Assembly: GCA_020437105.1 (NCBI GenBank)
Contig: JAGQWR010000052.1
Location: 1-64,000, forward strand
Length of the DNA: 64,000 nt
Source: Saprospiraceae bacterium
GTDB taxonomy: Bacteria > Bacteroidota > Bacteroidia > Chitinophagales > Saprospiraceae
Direction: 5' to 3'
In this document: positions 8,475-16,557 of the stretch, piece by piece
Numbering within the stretch: position 1 is the first letter of the stretch
How the letters are laid out: each line of letters starts with the position of its first letter
Translations under genes and position numbers: made by a program
Notes under the pieces: generated by a model
Told to the model about the DNA's origin: nothing
Seen by the model: the letters and a program-made list of their open reading frames with translations, nothing else
Databases searched by the model: none

Positions 8475-9287
8475 ATGGGAAAAGTTATCGCCATAGCAAA
8501 TCAAAAAGGAGGCGTTGGAAAAACGACCACAGCTATTAATTTAGCTGCATGTTTGGCTGTGCTGGAACGCAAGGTCCTCCTCATCGATTCAGATCCGCAG
8601 GCAAATGCCAGTTCGGGAGTTGGCGTACAAATTGACGACGACGATGTAAGCTTATATGATTGTCTGATCAACGACCACGATCCAAATGATGCGATCTATG
8701 AAACGGAAACCCCCAATCTGCATTTGATTCCGTCTCAAATTGATTTAGTGGGTGCAGAATTAGAGTTGGTGAATCGGGCCAATAGAGAATTTGTCATGCA
8801 AAAGCTGGTCAATAAGATCCGGGACGATTATGATTATATCTTCATTGATTGTCTGCCGAGTCTGGGTCTGGTTACGGTGAATGCACTTTCGGCAGCTGAT
8901 TCTGTAATCGTACCGGTACAATGTGAGGTCTTTTCCCTGGAAGGGCTGGGCAAGCTGCAAAACACCATCAATTTGGTCAAAAAGCAACTGAATCCAAAAT
9001 TAGAGATTGAAGGCATCCTGCTTTCGATGTACGATAAGCGATTGCGATTGGGAAATGTCGTGGTACAGGAAGTACGCGATTTTTACGGGGAGAAAGTATA
9101 TGACACCATTATCCACCGAAACTCAAAGATCGGTGAGGCACCCAACTTACACCAGCCAGTTATTCTCTATGATGCCGGCAGTAAGGGAGCAATCAACTTC
9201 TTAAACCTCGCCCAGGAATTTCTCACGCGGAATGAATCCAGCGCAAATCCGGAAAACGACGCAGTGGCAACTAACAGAGTGAACTGA
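8475..9287 (+). CDS. parA: Chromosome partitioning ATPase ParA (Soj)
   Basis: The 270-residue protein has the deviant Walker A motif KGGVGKTT at residues 11-18, Walker A' [10 protein letters not shown], and the switch region [12 protein letters not shown]. It is a ParA/Soj ATPase that forms ATP-dependent dimers on the nucleoid and moves ParB-parS complexes. It is followed by parB after 4 bases, the normal arrangement. The length and lack of an N-terminal HTH domain indicate the chromosomal Soj type rather than a plasmid type Ia ParA. Confidence 0.95.
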   Translation: MGKVIAIANQKGGVGKTTTAINLAACLAVLERKVLLIDSDPQANASSGVGVQIDDDDVSLYDCLINDHDPNDAIYETETPNLHLIPSQIDLVGAELELVNRANREFVMQKLVNKIRDDYDYIFIDCLPSLGLVTVNALSAADSVIVPVQCEVFSLEGLGKLQNTINLVKKQLNPKLEIEGILLSMYDKRLRLGNVVVQEVRDFYGEKVYDTIIHRNSKIGEAPNLHQPVILYDAGSKGAINFLNLAQEFLTRNESSANPENDAVATNRVN

Positions 9288-9291
9288 TAAT

Positions 9292-10191
9292 ATGGCCAAG
9301 AAAGTAAAGAAAAAAGAACTCGGCTTGGGGATTCGAGCCCTCTTGTCTAATATGGAGACAGAGGAAAACCCGGAAATTCAACAGGAATTTGTTCGGGAAT
9401 TGACCCATACTGTTGCGAATATTCCTGTTTCTCAAATCGAGGTAAACCCCTTTCAGCCCAGAAAAGAATTTGCGCCGGAAGCTCTGGAAGAACTGGCCGA
9501 GTCTCTCAAAGTGCATGGGCTAATCCAGCCGATTACTGTCCGGAGGTTAAATGACGAAGCATTTCAGCTAATATCAGGTGAAAGAAGGCTACGTGCCAGC
9601 AAACTGGCCGGATTGGAAGAAGTTCCGGCTTATATCCGCCTGGCAAATGACCAGGAAATGCTGGAGATGGCGCTGGTGGAAAACATCCAACGCCAAAACC
9701 TGAATCCAATTGAAGTAGCCCAAACATACCAACGCCTGCTCGACGAGTGTAATTTAACGCATGAAAACCTGGCAGACCGTATTGGTAAAAAGCGGATTAC
9801 CGTCACACACTTTCTGGGCTTATTGAAATTGCCTCCACAAGTTCAGACTGCGCTAAAAGAAGGACGCATTACAGCCGGCCACGGGAAAGCGCTCTCGGGC
9901 ATTGATGACCTTGCCCTACAACTTAGTATATTCCAGGAAGTCATTCAACAAGGCCTTTCGGTACGAGCAACAGAAGCGCTCAAGAAACGCTATAACGAAC
10001 CTACACCGCCAAAATCCGGTCCGAAAGCCGGATTGCCAGATGAGTACAAACGGGTACAGGATCAACTACGTGACCATTTCGGCGCAAAGGTGGCCTTAAA
10101 AACAGATGGAAAAGGCAAAGGGCAAATAGTTATTGGATTTCATTCGGATGATGAATTGAATCGTCTTCTCGATATCATTGAAGGCAACTAG
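9292..10191 (+). CDS. parB: Chromosome partitioning protein ParB (Spo0J)
   Basis: The 299-residue protein has the ParB/Srx CTPase domain with the conserved GERRLRASKLAGL motif (box II) and the preceding VNPFQPRKEF (box I). A helix-turn-helix region (LADRIGKKRITVTHFLGLLKLP) follows, then a C-terminal dimerisation segment. It binds parS and loads SMC. It lies 4 bases after parA. A match to the usual parS palindrome was looked for by eye across intergenic DNA and not found, so parS probably lies outside the window. Confidence 0.95.
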   Translation: MAKKVKKKELGLGIRALLSNMETEENPEIQQEFVRELTHTVANIPVSQIEVNPFQPRKEFAPEALEELAESLKVHGLIQPITVRRLNDEAFQLISGERRLRASKLAGLEEVPAYIRLANDQEMLEMALVENIQRQNLNPIEVAQTYQRLLDECNLTHENLADRIGKKRITVTHFLGLLKLPPQVQTALKEGRITAGHGKALSGIDDLALQLSIFQEVIQQGLSVRATEALKKRYNEPTPPKSGPKAGLPDEYKRVQDQLRDHFGAKVALKTDGKGKGQIVIGFHSDDELNRLLDIIEGN

Positions 10192-10225
10192 CACACATTT
10201 TGGAACCGATTAGCGTTCCTATCTT

Positions 10226-10879
10226 ATGAAATTTATCTTTTTTCCGATTTTTTTGTGCCTCCTCGCCCACCTGCATCTCTTTGGTCAGGAATCGGATAGT
10301 TTGCAAATTGACAGCCTGCAACCAAAGATTGTTTTGGATTCTACCCTGGTGGACTCCCTCTTGGTAATTGAGGCAGCAAGCGATAGCCTTTCGGCGAAAA
10401 GACACTATATCCTAAACTATAAGGCCGATCCGGATTATCCAAAACCCAAAACAGCGCTACTCCTATCACTCGCTGTACCTGGTGCAGGGCAATTTTACAA
10501 TGGCAAATGGTGGAAAATTCCGATTGTTTATGGTGCCTTGGGTGGACTAGGCTACCTGGTTGACCGAAACTCAACTGATTATCTCCAACTGAAACGTGCA
10601 CACCGGCGTATTCTACGTGGCGTTCCACATGATTTTACAGGGACCTATCTCGATAATAAAGACAATTTAAAATCACTTCGGGATCAGGTTGATAAAAACA
10701 GGCAACTCAGCTATGTTGGGTTTGTGGTGGTATATGTATTAAATGGTGCAGAAGCATTTGTTAATGCACATCTCGCCCATTTTGATATAGACGATGATCT
10801 AAGTTTAAAGTTGGAGCCCACGATGCTGGATACACCTTTTGGTCCAACTCCTAGTATTGGATTAATGGTGGATTTTTAA
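10226..10879 (+). CDS. DUF5683 membrane protein
   Basis: The 217-residue protein has an N-terminal signal (MKFIFFPIFLCLLAHLHLFGQ). Its DUF5683 core is recognisable from AVPGAGQFYNGKWWKIPIVYGALGGLGY and a later hydrophobic segment YVGFVVVYVLNGAEAFVNAHL, with conserved LSLKLEP near the end. Proteins of this family usually follow parAB in Bacteroidota, often ahead of dapB and lepB. Here the next gene is on the opposite strand and belongs to the accessory block, so the usual order is broken. Function is unknown; inner-membrane location is inferred. Confidence 0.85.
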   Translation: MKFIFFPIFLCLLAHLHLFGQESDSLQIDSLQPKIVLDSTLVDSLLVIEAASDSLSAKRHYILNYKADPDYPKPKTALLLSLAVPGAGQFYNGKWWKIPIVYGALGGLGYLVDRNSTDYLQLKRAHRRILRGVPHDFTGTYLDNKDNLKSLRDQVDKNRQLSYVGFVVVYVLNGAEAFVNAHLAHFDIDDDLSLKLEPTMLDTPFGPTPSIGLMVDF

Positions 10880-10898
10880 TTCATAGGCCTTATTTTTT

Positions 10899-10978
10899 AA
10901 TTCTTAATGAAGAAGCAATTCTCAAACACATTCTTAATGTTGAATGTTGAATTTTGAATGAGATCACAGAATCACAGC
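10899..10978. repeat. Intergenic word-repeat stretch
   Basis: The interval contains short words repeated with slight change: ATTCTTAATG twice, TGTTGAATGTTGAATTTTGAATG, and ATCACAGAATCACAG. The same words occur at 17973-18015 and, in a longer form, at 23286-23461. The stretch marks the left edge of the accessory block. Confidence 0.6.
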
Positions 10979-10984
10979 TTCCCA

Positions 10985-12433
10985 TTATGATTTCAATAAT
11001 TTAGCGTTGTAAATTTTATTATCCTTTTTGACATAAACAAAATAGGTACCCACAAGCAGGTTGCTGGTTTGGATTTCGATGGAATCGCGCATTGTTATTT
11101 TTTGGTAATTAACCTGCTCTCCTAAAATATTAAAGATACTTATCTCTATTTCCTGGTAATTTGACGCACCTAACTCAATTGTAAATTGATCATTAAATGG
11201 GTTTGGAGAAATTTTAATTTGTTTAATTTCCTGTGCCCGGGTTGAGGTTAAAAAGTTTTCAAAAACCTGAACTCTTCCTAAATATTTCTGATTGGATAAA
11301 TCTGCATTAACGGAGGAAACAGCAACCCTTAATCCATCGCCAGAAATTGCAACAGCATGGCCGACTAGATCGTTTTCAACAGTCCCTTCAATAATATTTC
11401 CTTTTAGTACCCATTCACTACCTGTCCACTGATGCATCTCCGCTTTGCCTTCATTATAATCTATATCATAATAAGGGTGTCCCAAATAGATTTGATCTCC
11501 ATTGTTTGACATACCGATAGAGATTCCATTATTGCTCCCTGCAGAAAGGATCTTATTTCCTCTTAGCAACCATTCTGTCCCATTCCAATCATAAACATAA
11601 ACTAACCCACCTACAAAAGATTCTGATGAATTAATAGCTATAGTATTGCTATTATTGGACAAAGAGATATTAATGGCAAAACTTAATTTATCGTCAGTAG
11701 AATCAGGAAATATTTCGGTTCCCCGTTGAACCCACTCTACGCCGTCCCATTGAAAAGTAGAAACATATCTTGGTATGGCAACCTGTGAAACACCTTTAAT
11801 AGGGTACGAAGCGATTGACATTACCATTTGATCAGAAGCTAAGGATATTAGAATTCCAAAATCATGATTAATAGGCCCCTCTAGTGGCTCCCCAAGTGGC
11901 TCCCAGTCTGCTCCATTCCAAGAATACATGTGTAGGTAATCCCTAATTGAATTATATTCTCTAAATGCAAACCAGTCGCCAGATGGTGATAATGCAATTG
12001 CGCCTACGGTTGTAATGTCAATTGCAGTTCCCAGTTGATCCCAATTATTGCCATCCCAATTCATTACCTTAATCATCCCGTCTGTCTTTACGATAATTCG
12101 AGTTCCATCATTTGATAATTTTGAAGGATTATCACCAATAATTTCTTCTCCCATTTGAGTCCAAGTACTGCCGTCCCATTCATATATGCTTGTAACGCCA
12201 GTTTCCAGAGGAACGGAGTAAGAATGAATTGCAACCCGATTTCCATCCTCAGAAAGAGATATCGGATTTTGAGAAAACAACACTGGATTAAATATATCAG
12301 CGCCCTGACCTCCGACATGCCAATACGTATTTAAAGATCCTTCAAAGTTATTCCCTACTTGGACCTGGCAATAGATATAATTGTTGAGGAGGATACTGAT
12401 CAGAACAAACAACGAATATTTTAATTTCTTCAT
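10985..12433 (-). CDS. T9SS-exported protein with six WDGxxW propeller repeats
   Basis: The 482-residue protein has a signal peptide (residues 1-22). It then shows six similar units of about 55-65 residues, each containing a core such as WDGSTWTQMGEEI, WDGNNWDQLG, WNGADWEPLGEPL, WDGVEWVQRGTEI, WNGTEWLLRG and WTGSEWVLKG, usually followed by LSxxGxxxA/I. This suggests a six-bladed propeller. The last 75 residues form a type A T9SS sorting domain (ISPNPFNDQFTIEL, then FNILGEQV and LLVGTYFVYV). It is likely surface-exposed or secreted; ligand and function are unknown. Base composition looks AT-rich compared with parAB. Confidence 0.85.
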   Translation of the reverse strand: MKKLKYSLFVLISILLNNYIYCQVQVGNNFEGSLNTYWHVGGQGADIFNPVLFSQNPISLSEDGNRVAIHSYSVPLETGVTSIYEWDGSTWTQMGEEIIGDNPSKLSNDGTRIIVKTDGMIKVMNWDGNNWDQLGTAIDITTVGAIALSPSGDWFAFREYNSIRDYLHMYSWNGADWEPLGEPLEGPINHDFGILISLASDQMVMSIASYPIKGVSQVAIPRYVSTFQWDGVEWVQRGTEIFPDSTDDKLSFAINISLSNNSNTIAINSSESFVGGLVYVYDWNGTEWLLRGNKILSAGSNNGISIGMSNNGDQIYLGHPYYDIDYNEGKAEMHQWTGSEWVLKGNIIEGTVENDLVGHAVAISGDGLRVAVSSVNADLSNQKYLGRVQVFENFLTSTRAQEIKQIKISPNPFNDQFTIELGASNYQEIEISIFNILGEQVNYQKITMRDSIEIQTSNLLVGTYFVYVKKDNKIYNAKLLKS

Positions 12434-12507
12434 TTAATACTATTTAAGTTGAGGATTAAAATTATAAACTTACTCCACTTTCATTCGAGTAATAGGAGTT
12501 GCACTGT

Positions 12508-12598
12508 TTTATACCCAAGCGCAAGTGGTTTGGGTATATATGCTATTCCGAAACGAAGTGGCATGTGAAAACGGCTCAAATCATTTCGCTTCAGGTAT
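12508..12598. repeat. 91-bp element with inverted ends, left flank of VOC cluster
   Basis: The element begins with a hairpin, ATACCCAA-loop-TTGGGTAT (about 12511-12537), and ends with CTCAAATCATTTCGCTTCAGGTAT (12575-12598). The reverse complement of that end resembles the start of the element, so its two ends are inverted repeats. The terminal 24-mer is also repeated in inverted orientation at 16095-16118. The last bases overlap the stop codon of the AraC-type gene. It could act as a transcription stop for that gene or be a small non-autonomous mobile element. Confidence 0.65.
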
Positions 12599-13571
12599 TG
12601 ACCGCCATTTTATTATATTTATTGCGGTACTCTATAGGTGAAAGACCTGTAATTTTTTTAAAAACAGATCGGAATGCTTTTGTATCCGAATAGCCAACAT
12701 CAAGCATAACTTCGTTCATGTTTTTTCTGCTGCACTCAAAACTTCTTTTGGCTGCTTCCACCTTGATTCTTTGAATATATTCCAGGACGGTGTTGTTTGT
12801 TGCGGACTTAAATCTTCGTTCAAAGCTTCGTCTGCCGACTGATACCAAATCGATTAGATCTTCAATGCTTATTTTTTCCTGAAAGTTCTTTTCAATATAT
12901 TCTTGTGCCTTTCTAACAGCTTCGTCTGTATGGTTTTTTTGTCCTTTGAATAGTGCAAAAGTAGTTTGGCTTTCTCTGTCAATGTCGATGGCAAAATATT
13001 TTGATGCAAGTATGGCTGTTTCTCTATCCGTATATTTTTCCACCAGATGCAACAAAAGGTTCCAATAAGAATTTGCTCCGCCGCTTGAATAAATACGATG
13101 CTCTTCGGTAATAATACTTCCTTCCACTACTTCTACTTCCGGAAACATTTCTCTAAACTCGTTTTGAAATCCCCAATGTGTCGAACATTTTTTGCCATTG
13201 AGCAAACCGGTTGACGCCAAAAGGAAGGCTCCAACACATAAAGAAGCCACTTCTGCTCCATTTTTGTATTGCTCAACTATCCAGGGTACTGCTTTTTTGT
13301 TGGAAGTAATGGCTGTTTTCATATCACCAAACAAAGCAGGAATTATGACCAAATCAGTTTCCTTAACATCCTTCAAAAGGTGTGACGTGTTTATGGTAAA
13401 CAAGCCATCATTAATTTTCACATGTTTTTTCAAGCCAACCAACTGCACATGAAACAATGGCTTTTTACCAGCTACTGCCAGAAATTGATTTACAGCAGAA
13501 AGCAAATATTGTGGGTCAGCAATGGCTTGCATGACGGCGTTCTCCGGAACAAGAATACTTACATTCATCAT
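12591..13571 (-). CDS. GlxA/FtrA-like regulator: DJ-1/PfpI domain plus AraC HTH
   Basis: The 326-residue protein has an N-terminal DJ-1/PfpI (GATase1-like) domain of about 190 residues, with the nucleophile-elbow segment ASLCVGAFLLASTGLLNG. The C-terminus is an AraC-type double helix-turn-helix (IEDLIDLVSVGRRSFERRFKSAT ... MLDVGYSDTKAFRSVFKKITGLSPIEYRNKY). Such regulators sense small molecules and usually activate adjacent genes. It is divergent from the SRPBCC-VOC gene cluster, across 135 bases, and is the likely regulator of that cluster. A second in-frame ATG lies one codon downstream. Confidence 0.88.
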   Translation of the reverse strand: MMNVSILVPENAVMQAIADPQYLLSAVNQFLAVAGKKPLFHVQLVGLKKHVKINDGLFTINTSHLLKDVKETDLVIIPALFGDMKTAITSNKKAVPWIVEQYKNGAEVASLCVGAFLLASTGLLNGKKCSTHWGFQNEFREMFPEVEVVEGSIITEEHRIYSSGGANSYWNLLLHLVEKYTDRETAILASKYFAIDIDRESQTTFALFKGQKNHTDEAVRKAQEYIEKNFQEKISIEDLIDLVSVGRRSFERRFKSATNNTVLEYIQRIKVEAAKRSFECSRKNMNEVMLDVGYSDTKAFRSVFKKITGLSPIEYRNKYNKMAVNT

Positions 13572-13668
13572 GACACTGGAATAATTTTACATAAAAGTAA
13601 GAGCTATTTTGTCGCAATACACCCTTTTGTTGTCATTTTTACACATTCGCCAAAGTAAAAAGTTCCTG

Positions 13669-13676
13669 CATCTTTG
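13669..13676 (+). promoter_or_regulatory. Probable promoter box for the SRPBCC-VOC cluster
   Basis: CATCTTTG differs at one base from the Bacteroidota -7 consensus TATCTTTG and lies 30 bases ahead of the SRPBCC start codon at 13707. Spacing fits a short leader. No clear -33 element was identified. Confidence 0.3.
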
Positions 13677-13706
13677 TACTGTCAAGGAACAATAAAAAAC
13701 AGAAAA

Positions 13707-14120
13707 ATGAGCAATTCAAAAATTACGGTTCAAGCAATCATCCAGGCTGATGCCAAAAAAGTTTGGGATTATTACAACAATCCAGCGCATATTATCAACT
13801 GGAACTTTGCAGATCCAAGTTGGCATTGTCCGAGTGCTGAAAATGACCTGCGCATCGGCGGCACCTATAAGGCACGAATGGAAGCCAGGGATGGCAGCTT
13901 CGGTTTTTACTTTGAAGCGGTTTATTCAGATCTCGTGGAAGGCAAAACCTTTACCTATGGATTTGGAGGAAGGACTGCCACTGTTCAATTTAATGATTTG
14001 GGTGACCAGACTGAGGTAGTGGTAAGCTTTGACCCGGAAGATGAAAACCCCATTGAAATGCAAAGAGGCGGTTGGCAAGCCATCTTAAATAGTTTCAAAA
14101 ATTACACAGAAACCAATTAA
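13707..14120 (+). CDS. SRPBCC (AHSA1-like) family protein
   Basis: The frame is open from 13674, but ATG at 13707 (MSNSKITVQAIIQADAKKVWDYYNNPAHI) starts at the normal first strand of the START-like fold. The 137-residue protein contains the family features WNFADPSWHCPSAENDLRIGG and FEAVYSDLVEGKTFTY, and ends with GGWQAILNSFKNYTE. SRPBCC proteins bind hydrophobic ligands in a cavity; AHSA1-like members in stress clusters have no settled reaction. It is the first gene of a plus-strand cluster with four VOC-fold proteins. Confidence 0.85.
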   Translation: MSNSKITVQAIIQADAKKVWDYYNNPAHIINWNFADPSWHCPSAENDLRIGGTYKARMEARDGSFGFYFEAVYSDLVEGKTFTYGFGGRTATVQFNDLGDQTEVVVSFDPEDENPIEMQRGGWQAILNSFKNYTETN

Positions 14121-14138
14121 TCCACTAAACTAAATGAT

Positions 14139-14582
14139 ATGAGTAAGGTTGCAATTTATCTAAACTTTCAAGGTGATGCGGAAAAGGCTTTCCACTTTTA
14201 TAAGTCTGTATTTAAGACAGCATTTTCAGCACCAATGATGTACATCAAAGATTTACCGCCAAATCCAAACGGCCCTAAGTTTTCTGAAGCAGATTTGGAT
14301 TGCGTGATGCATGTGGCCTTACCAATCATTGGCGGCACTGAATTAATGGGAACAGACATGTTAGAATCAATGGGACAAAAGCTTGTCGTTGGAAATAATA
14401 CCACCATTAGTTTACAGTTAGATTCAAAAGACGAGGCTGATATATTGTATAAGGCTTTATCTGAAGGTGGAAGCGATAAAGCCCCTATGCGAGATGAGTT
14501 TTGGGGCTACTGGGGCTGTTGTTTGGATCAATTCGGTATCCGTTGGATGTTTAATGTAATGAATACCCAAAGCAACAATTAA
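14139..14582 (+). CDS. VOC/PhnB-like protein, copy 1 of 4
   Basis: The 147-residue protein has the vicinal-oxygen-chelate fold of the PhnB-like type: first strand AIYLNFQGDAEKAFHFYKSVF, middle segment LDCVMHVALPIIGGTELMGTD, and terminal LDQFGIRWMF. PhnB-like proteins resemble glyoxalase/bleomycin-resistance proteins but usually lack a full set of metal ligands; no enzymatic activity can be assigned. It lies 18 bases after the SRPBCC gene. It is most like copy 4, sharing FxGDAEKAFxFYKSVF, an ALPI/G segment and MGxDxxESMG, which suggests duplication. Confidence 0.88.
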   Translation: MSKVAIYLNFQGDAEKAFHFYKSVFKTAFSAPMMYIKDLPPNPNGPKFSEADLDCVMHVALPIIGGTELMGTDMLESMGQKLVVGNNTTISLQLDSKDEADILYKALSEGGSDKAPMRDEFWGYWGCCLDQFGIRWMFNVMNTQSNN

Positions 14583-14585
14583 GTT

Positions 14586-15008
14586 ATGCAAAACCAGATA
14601 TATCCCTGCTTATGGTTTGATGGACAAGCCAAAGAAGCCGCCGAATTTTACTGCTCCATTTTTCAAAATTCAAAAATCACAAGTGAAAATCCACTGGTGG
14701 TAAGATGGGAATTAAACGGACAGCAATTTATGGGTTTAAATGGCGGGCCCTTGTATAAATTTTCACCGGCAAATTCGTATGTAATTGAATGTGAAACCCA
14801 GGAGGAGATTGACCATTATTGGGACAAATTGGGGGAAGGTGGAAATTATAGCCAATGCGGTTGGCTTGATGACAAGTTTGGTGTTTCCTGGCAAGTTGTT
14901 CCTAAAATATTAAATAGATTAATGGCTGATCCGGACAAAGGGCAAAGGGTAATTGAAGCATTTCTGCAAATGCAAAAATTTGATATCCAAAAGCTCATAA
15001 ACGCCTAA
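14586..15008 (+). CDS. VOC/PhnB-like protein, copy 2 of 4 (3-demethylubiquinone-9 3-methyltransferase domain)
   Basis: The 140-residue protein begins IYPCLWFDGQAKEAAEFYCSIFQNSKI and contains FMGLNGGPLYKFSPANSYVIECE and WLDDKFGVSWQVVP. These are hallmarks of the PF06983 branch of the VOC superfamily, named historically for 3-demethylubiquinone methyltransferase although no methyltransferase activity is expected. It starts 3 bases after copy 1. The C-terminal tail (LMADPDKGQRVIEAFLQMQKFDIQKL) is the normal extension for this branch. This copy is the most divergent of the four. Confidence 0.88.
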   Translation: MQNQIYPCLWFDGQAKEAAEFYCSIFQNSKITSENPLVVRWELNGQQFMGLNGGPLYKFSPANSYVIECETQEEIDHYWDKLGEGGNYSQCGWLDDKFGVSWQVVPKILNRLMADPDKGQRVIEAFLQMQKFDIQKLINA

Positions 15009-15014
15009 ATTAAA

Positions 15015-15425
15015 ATGGCACAAATTCATTCATACCTTACCTTTAATGGTAATTGCCGAGAAGCAATGACTTTTTACCAGGAATGTTTGGGTGGCAACCT
15101 CTTCTTACAAACTGTTGGTGATTCGCCTCTTGCCGATGGAATGCCAGAACGAATGAAAGAGTGCATATTACACGCTTCTCTTTCGAAAGAAGGGATGGTT
15201 TTACAAGGCTCTGACATGGTTCCTCCAACCGGACTTGTAAAAGGAAATACAGTTTCTCTTTCCCTGGAGTGTAGCAGTGAGGAAGAAATAAAAAAAGTAT
15301 TCAAAAAACTTTCAAAGGAAGGTAGATCTGACCATCCACTACAAGATACTTTTTGGGGAGCACTATTTGGTGATCTTACAGACAAATATGGAAATCATTG
15401 GCTTTTAAACTACAACAAAAAATAA
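15015..15425 (+). CDS. VOC/PhnB-like protein, copy 3 of 4
   Basis: The 136-residue protein begins IHSYLTFNGNCREAMTFYQECLGG, the classic PhnB opening. It continues with the segment MPERMKECILHASLSKEGMVLQGSDM and ends with LTDKYGNHWLLNY. Its best family match by eye is PhnB/YjdN, a cytosolic protein of unknown reaction. It starts 6 bases after copy 2 and is followed by copy 4 after 4 bases, so all four genes should share a transcript. Confidence 0.88.
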   Translation: MAQIHSYLTFNGNCREAMTFYQECLGGNLFLQTVGDSPLADGMPERMKECILHASLSKEGMVLQGSDMVPPTGLVKGNTVSLSLECSSEEEIKKVFKKLSKEGRSDHPLQDTFWGALFGDLTDKYGNHWLLNYNKK

Positions 15426-15429
15426 AATT

Positions 15430-15852
15430 ATGGCACACATTAATCCTTCGATTAACTTCAACGGCAATGCAGAAGAAGCATTCAACTTTTACAAATCCGT
15501 ATTTGGCGGAGAGTTTGAAAGACTGGTGCGCCTCAAAGATTTAGCAGGTCCGGAATTTTCCGTAGAAGAAATTGACGCAAATAAAATCATGTACATTGCT
15601 TTGCCCATTGGCAAAAACACCTTAATGGGCAATGACGTTCCGGAAAGCATGGGGCCGGTAAATGAAAATGAAAACAGATCTAAAATATCTATTAGTACAG
15701 AAAGTCGTGAAGAAGCCGACAAGATATTTAGCGGACTTTCAGCCGGCGGAAATATTGAAGTGCCTATCGACAACAGTCCCTGGAACACCTATTTTGGGAT
15801 GCTAAGAGATAAATTCGGTATTGAGTGGATGGTGGAATTTGCCGGAAAATAA
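15430..15852 (+). CDS. VOC/PhnB-like protein, copy 4 of 4
   Basis: The 140-residue protein begins INPSINFNGNAEEAFNFYKSVFGG, with later segments MYIALPIGKNTLMGNDVPESMG and MLRDKFGIEWMVEF. It is closest to copy 1. All four copies end in D-(K/Q)-(F/Y)-G-x-x-W. It closes the cluster, and a long near-palindrome starts 15 bases past its stop. VOC proteins dimerise, so mixed dimers among the four are possible, but this is speculation. Confidence 0.88.
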   Translation: MAHINPSINFNGNAEEAFNFYKSVFGGEFERLVRLKDLAGPEFSVEEIDANKIMYIALPIGKNTLMGNDVPESMGPVNENENRSKISISTESREEADKIFSGLSAGGNIEVPIDNSPWNTYFGMLRDKFGIEWMVEFAGK

Positions 15853-15867
15853 TACGATCTGCTTACA

Positions 15868-15925
15868 AACGTTCAGCCCCATTAAATTTAAGCTCATGAG
15901 ACTTAACTTAATGGGGCTGAACGTT
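15868..15925. repeat. 58-nt near-perfect palindrome after the VOC cluster
   Basis: Two 18-bp arms match exactly in inverted orientation: AACGTTCAGCCCCATTAA (15868-15885) and its complement (15908-15925). The bases between continue the pairing imperfectly, so nearly all 58 bases fold into one hairpin. There is no T run, so it is not a typical intrinsic terminator, though it could stop or protect the VOC transcript. It could also be the end of a mobile element. Confidence 0.75.
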
Positions 15926-16094
15926 AAGCATAATGCATCCCTCCATCAAGTCTTACTTGAGAAGGCACGCTCTTTTACCCATAAATACTCGCGAAAACCT
16001 CACCGGAAAAAACATCCTTCAAGTCTATTCGCCGCAAGGCTGAACTACTTATGGTTTCTTGCTGCCCACCTGTAATGTGTGACTTGCCCCGTTT

Positions 16095-16118
16095 ATACCC
16101 GAAGCGAAATGATTTGAG
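16095..16118. repeat. Right copy of the 24-bp inverted repeat flanking the VOC cluster
   Basis: ATACCCGAAGCGAAATGATT and the next four bases match the reverse complement of 12575-12598 at 23 of 24 positions. Together the two copies bracket the AraC, SRPBCC and VOC genes and the palindrome. Only half of the 91-bp left element is present here. Confidence 0.7.
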
Positions 16119-16192
16119 TTGTATTCACTTGCTAATGTGTCTGTCCACTTTGTTGCACCCCTGATAGCTGATGGCATTGTTCATAATAGCGT

Positions 16193-16462
16193 TCAGAAGG
16201 ACATAAGGCGGTCAAAAAAGGTAAATTTACTTAACCAAGGCAATGGAGTAGACCAACTACCACGACTCAATACTCGGTGATATTTGTCAAAACCAGTATA
16301 ATGGCTTAGACCAAGTATCCGTAATACAGTACAAACTGTCTGCCTACCGCTACAGCAAATCACACCTACTAGCAAAACCTGTACTTTTTTCCATACTGGC
16401 TTACTAAAACCACTGGAAAAAATCGATATTACTTCCTGAAACGCTGACGGTAACTTTAGCAT
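16193..16462 (-). pseudogene. 5' fragment of a DDE transposase gene
   Basis: The 89-codon frame encodes LPSAFQEVISIFSSGFSKPVW, then VQVLLVGVICCSGRQTVCTVLRILGLSHYTGFDKYHRVLSRGSW. I recognise this as the N-terminus of transposases of the DDE superfamily (PF13546 type), in which the phrase FSKxVWxxAQVLLVGAILxxGxRTV and YHRVLNRAxWS are standard. A full enzyme has about 400 residues. Here similarity ends near residue 78, and the last residues before the stop are unrelated, so the gene is truncated. It is an insertion-sequence relic, located in the 705-base gap between the VOC cluster and the DUF4932 gene. The rest of that gap shows no gene. Confidence 0.75.
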
Positions 16463-16557
16463 CTTTGAAGGGTTGAGATACTTCAGGATACTATTAGCTG
16501 GAGTTTCTTTTTATTTTTCTATTTGGCTAAAATTGAGCTTAATTAAACAGACTAAAA

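Noticed and set aside
8173-10225. parS site near parAB
   Set aside because: No match to the TGTTTCACGTGAAACA-type palindrome was seen by eye in or around these genes.
16463-16557. Upstream end of the insertion sequence
   Set aside because: No terminal inverted repeat or target duplication could be defined by eye.
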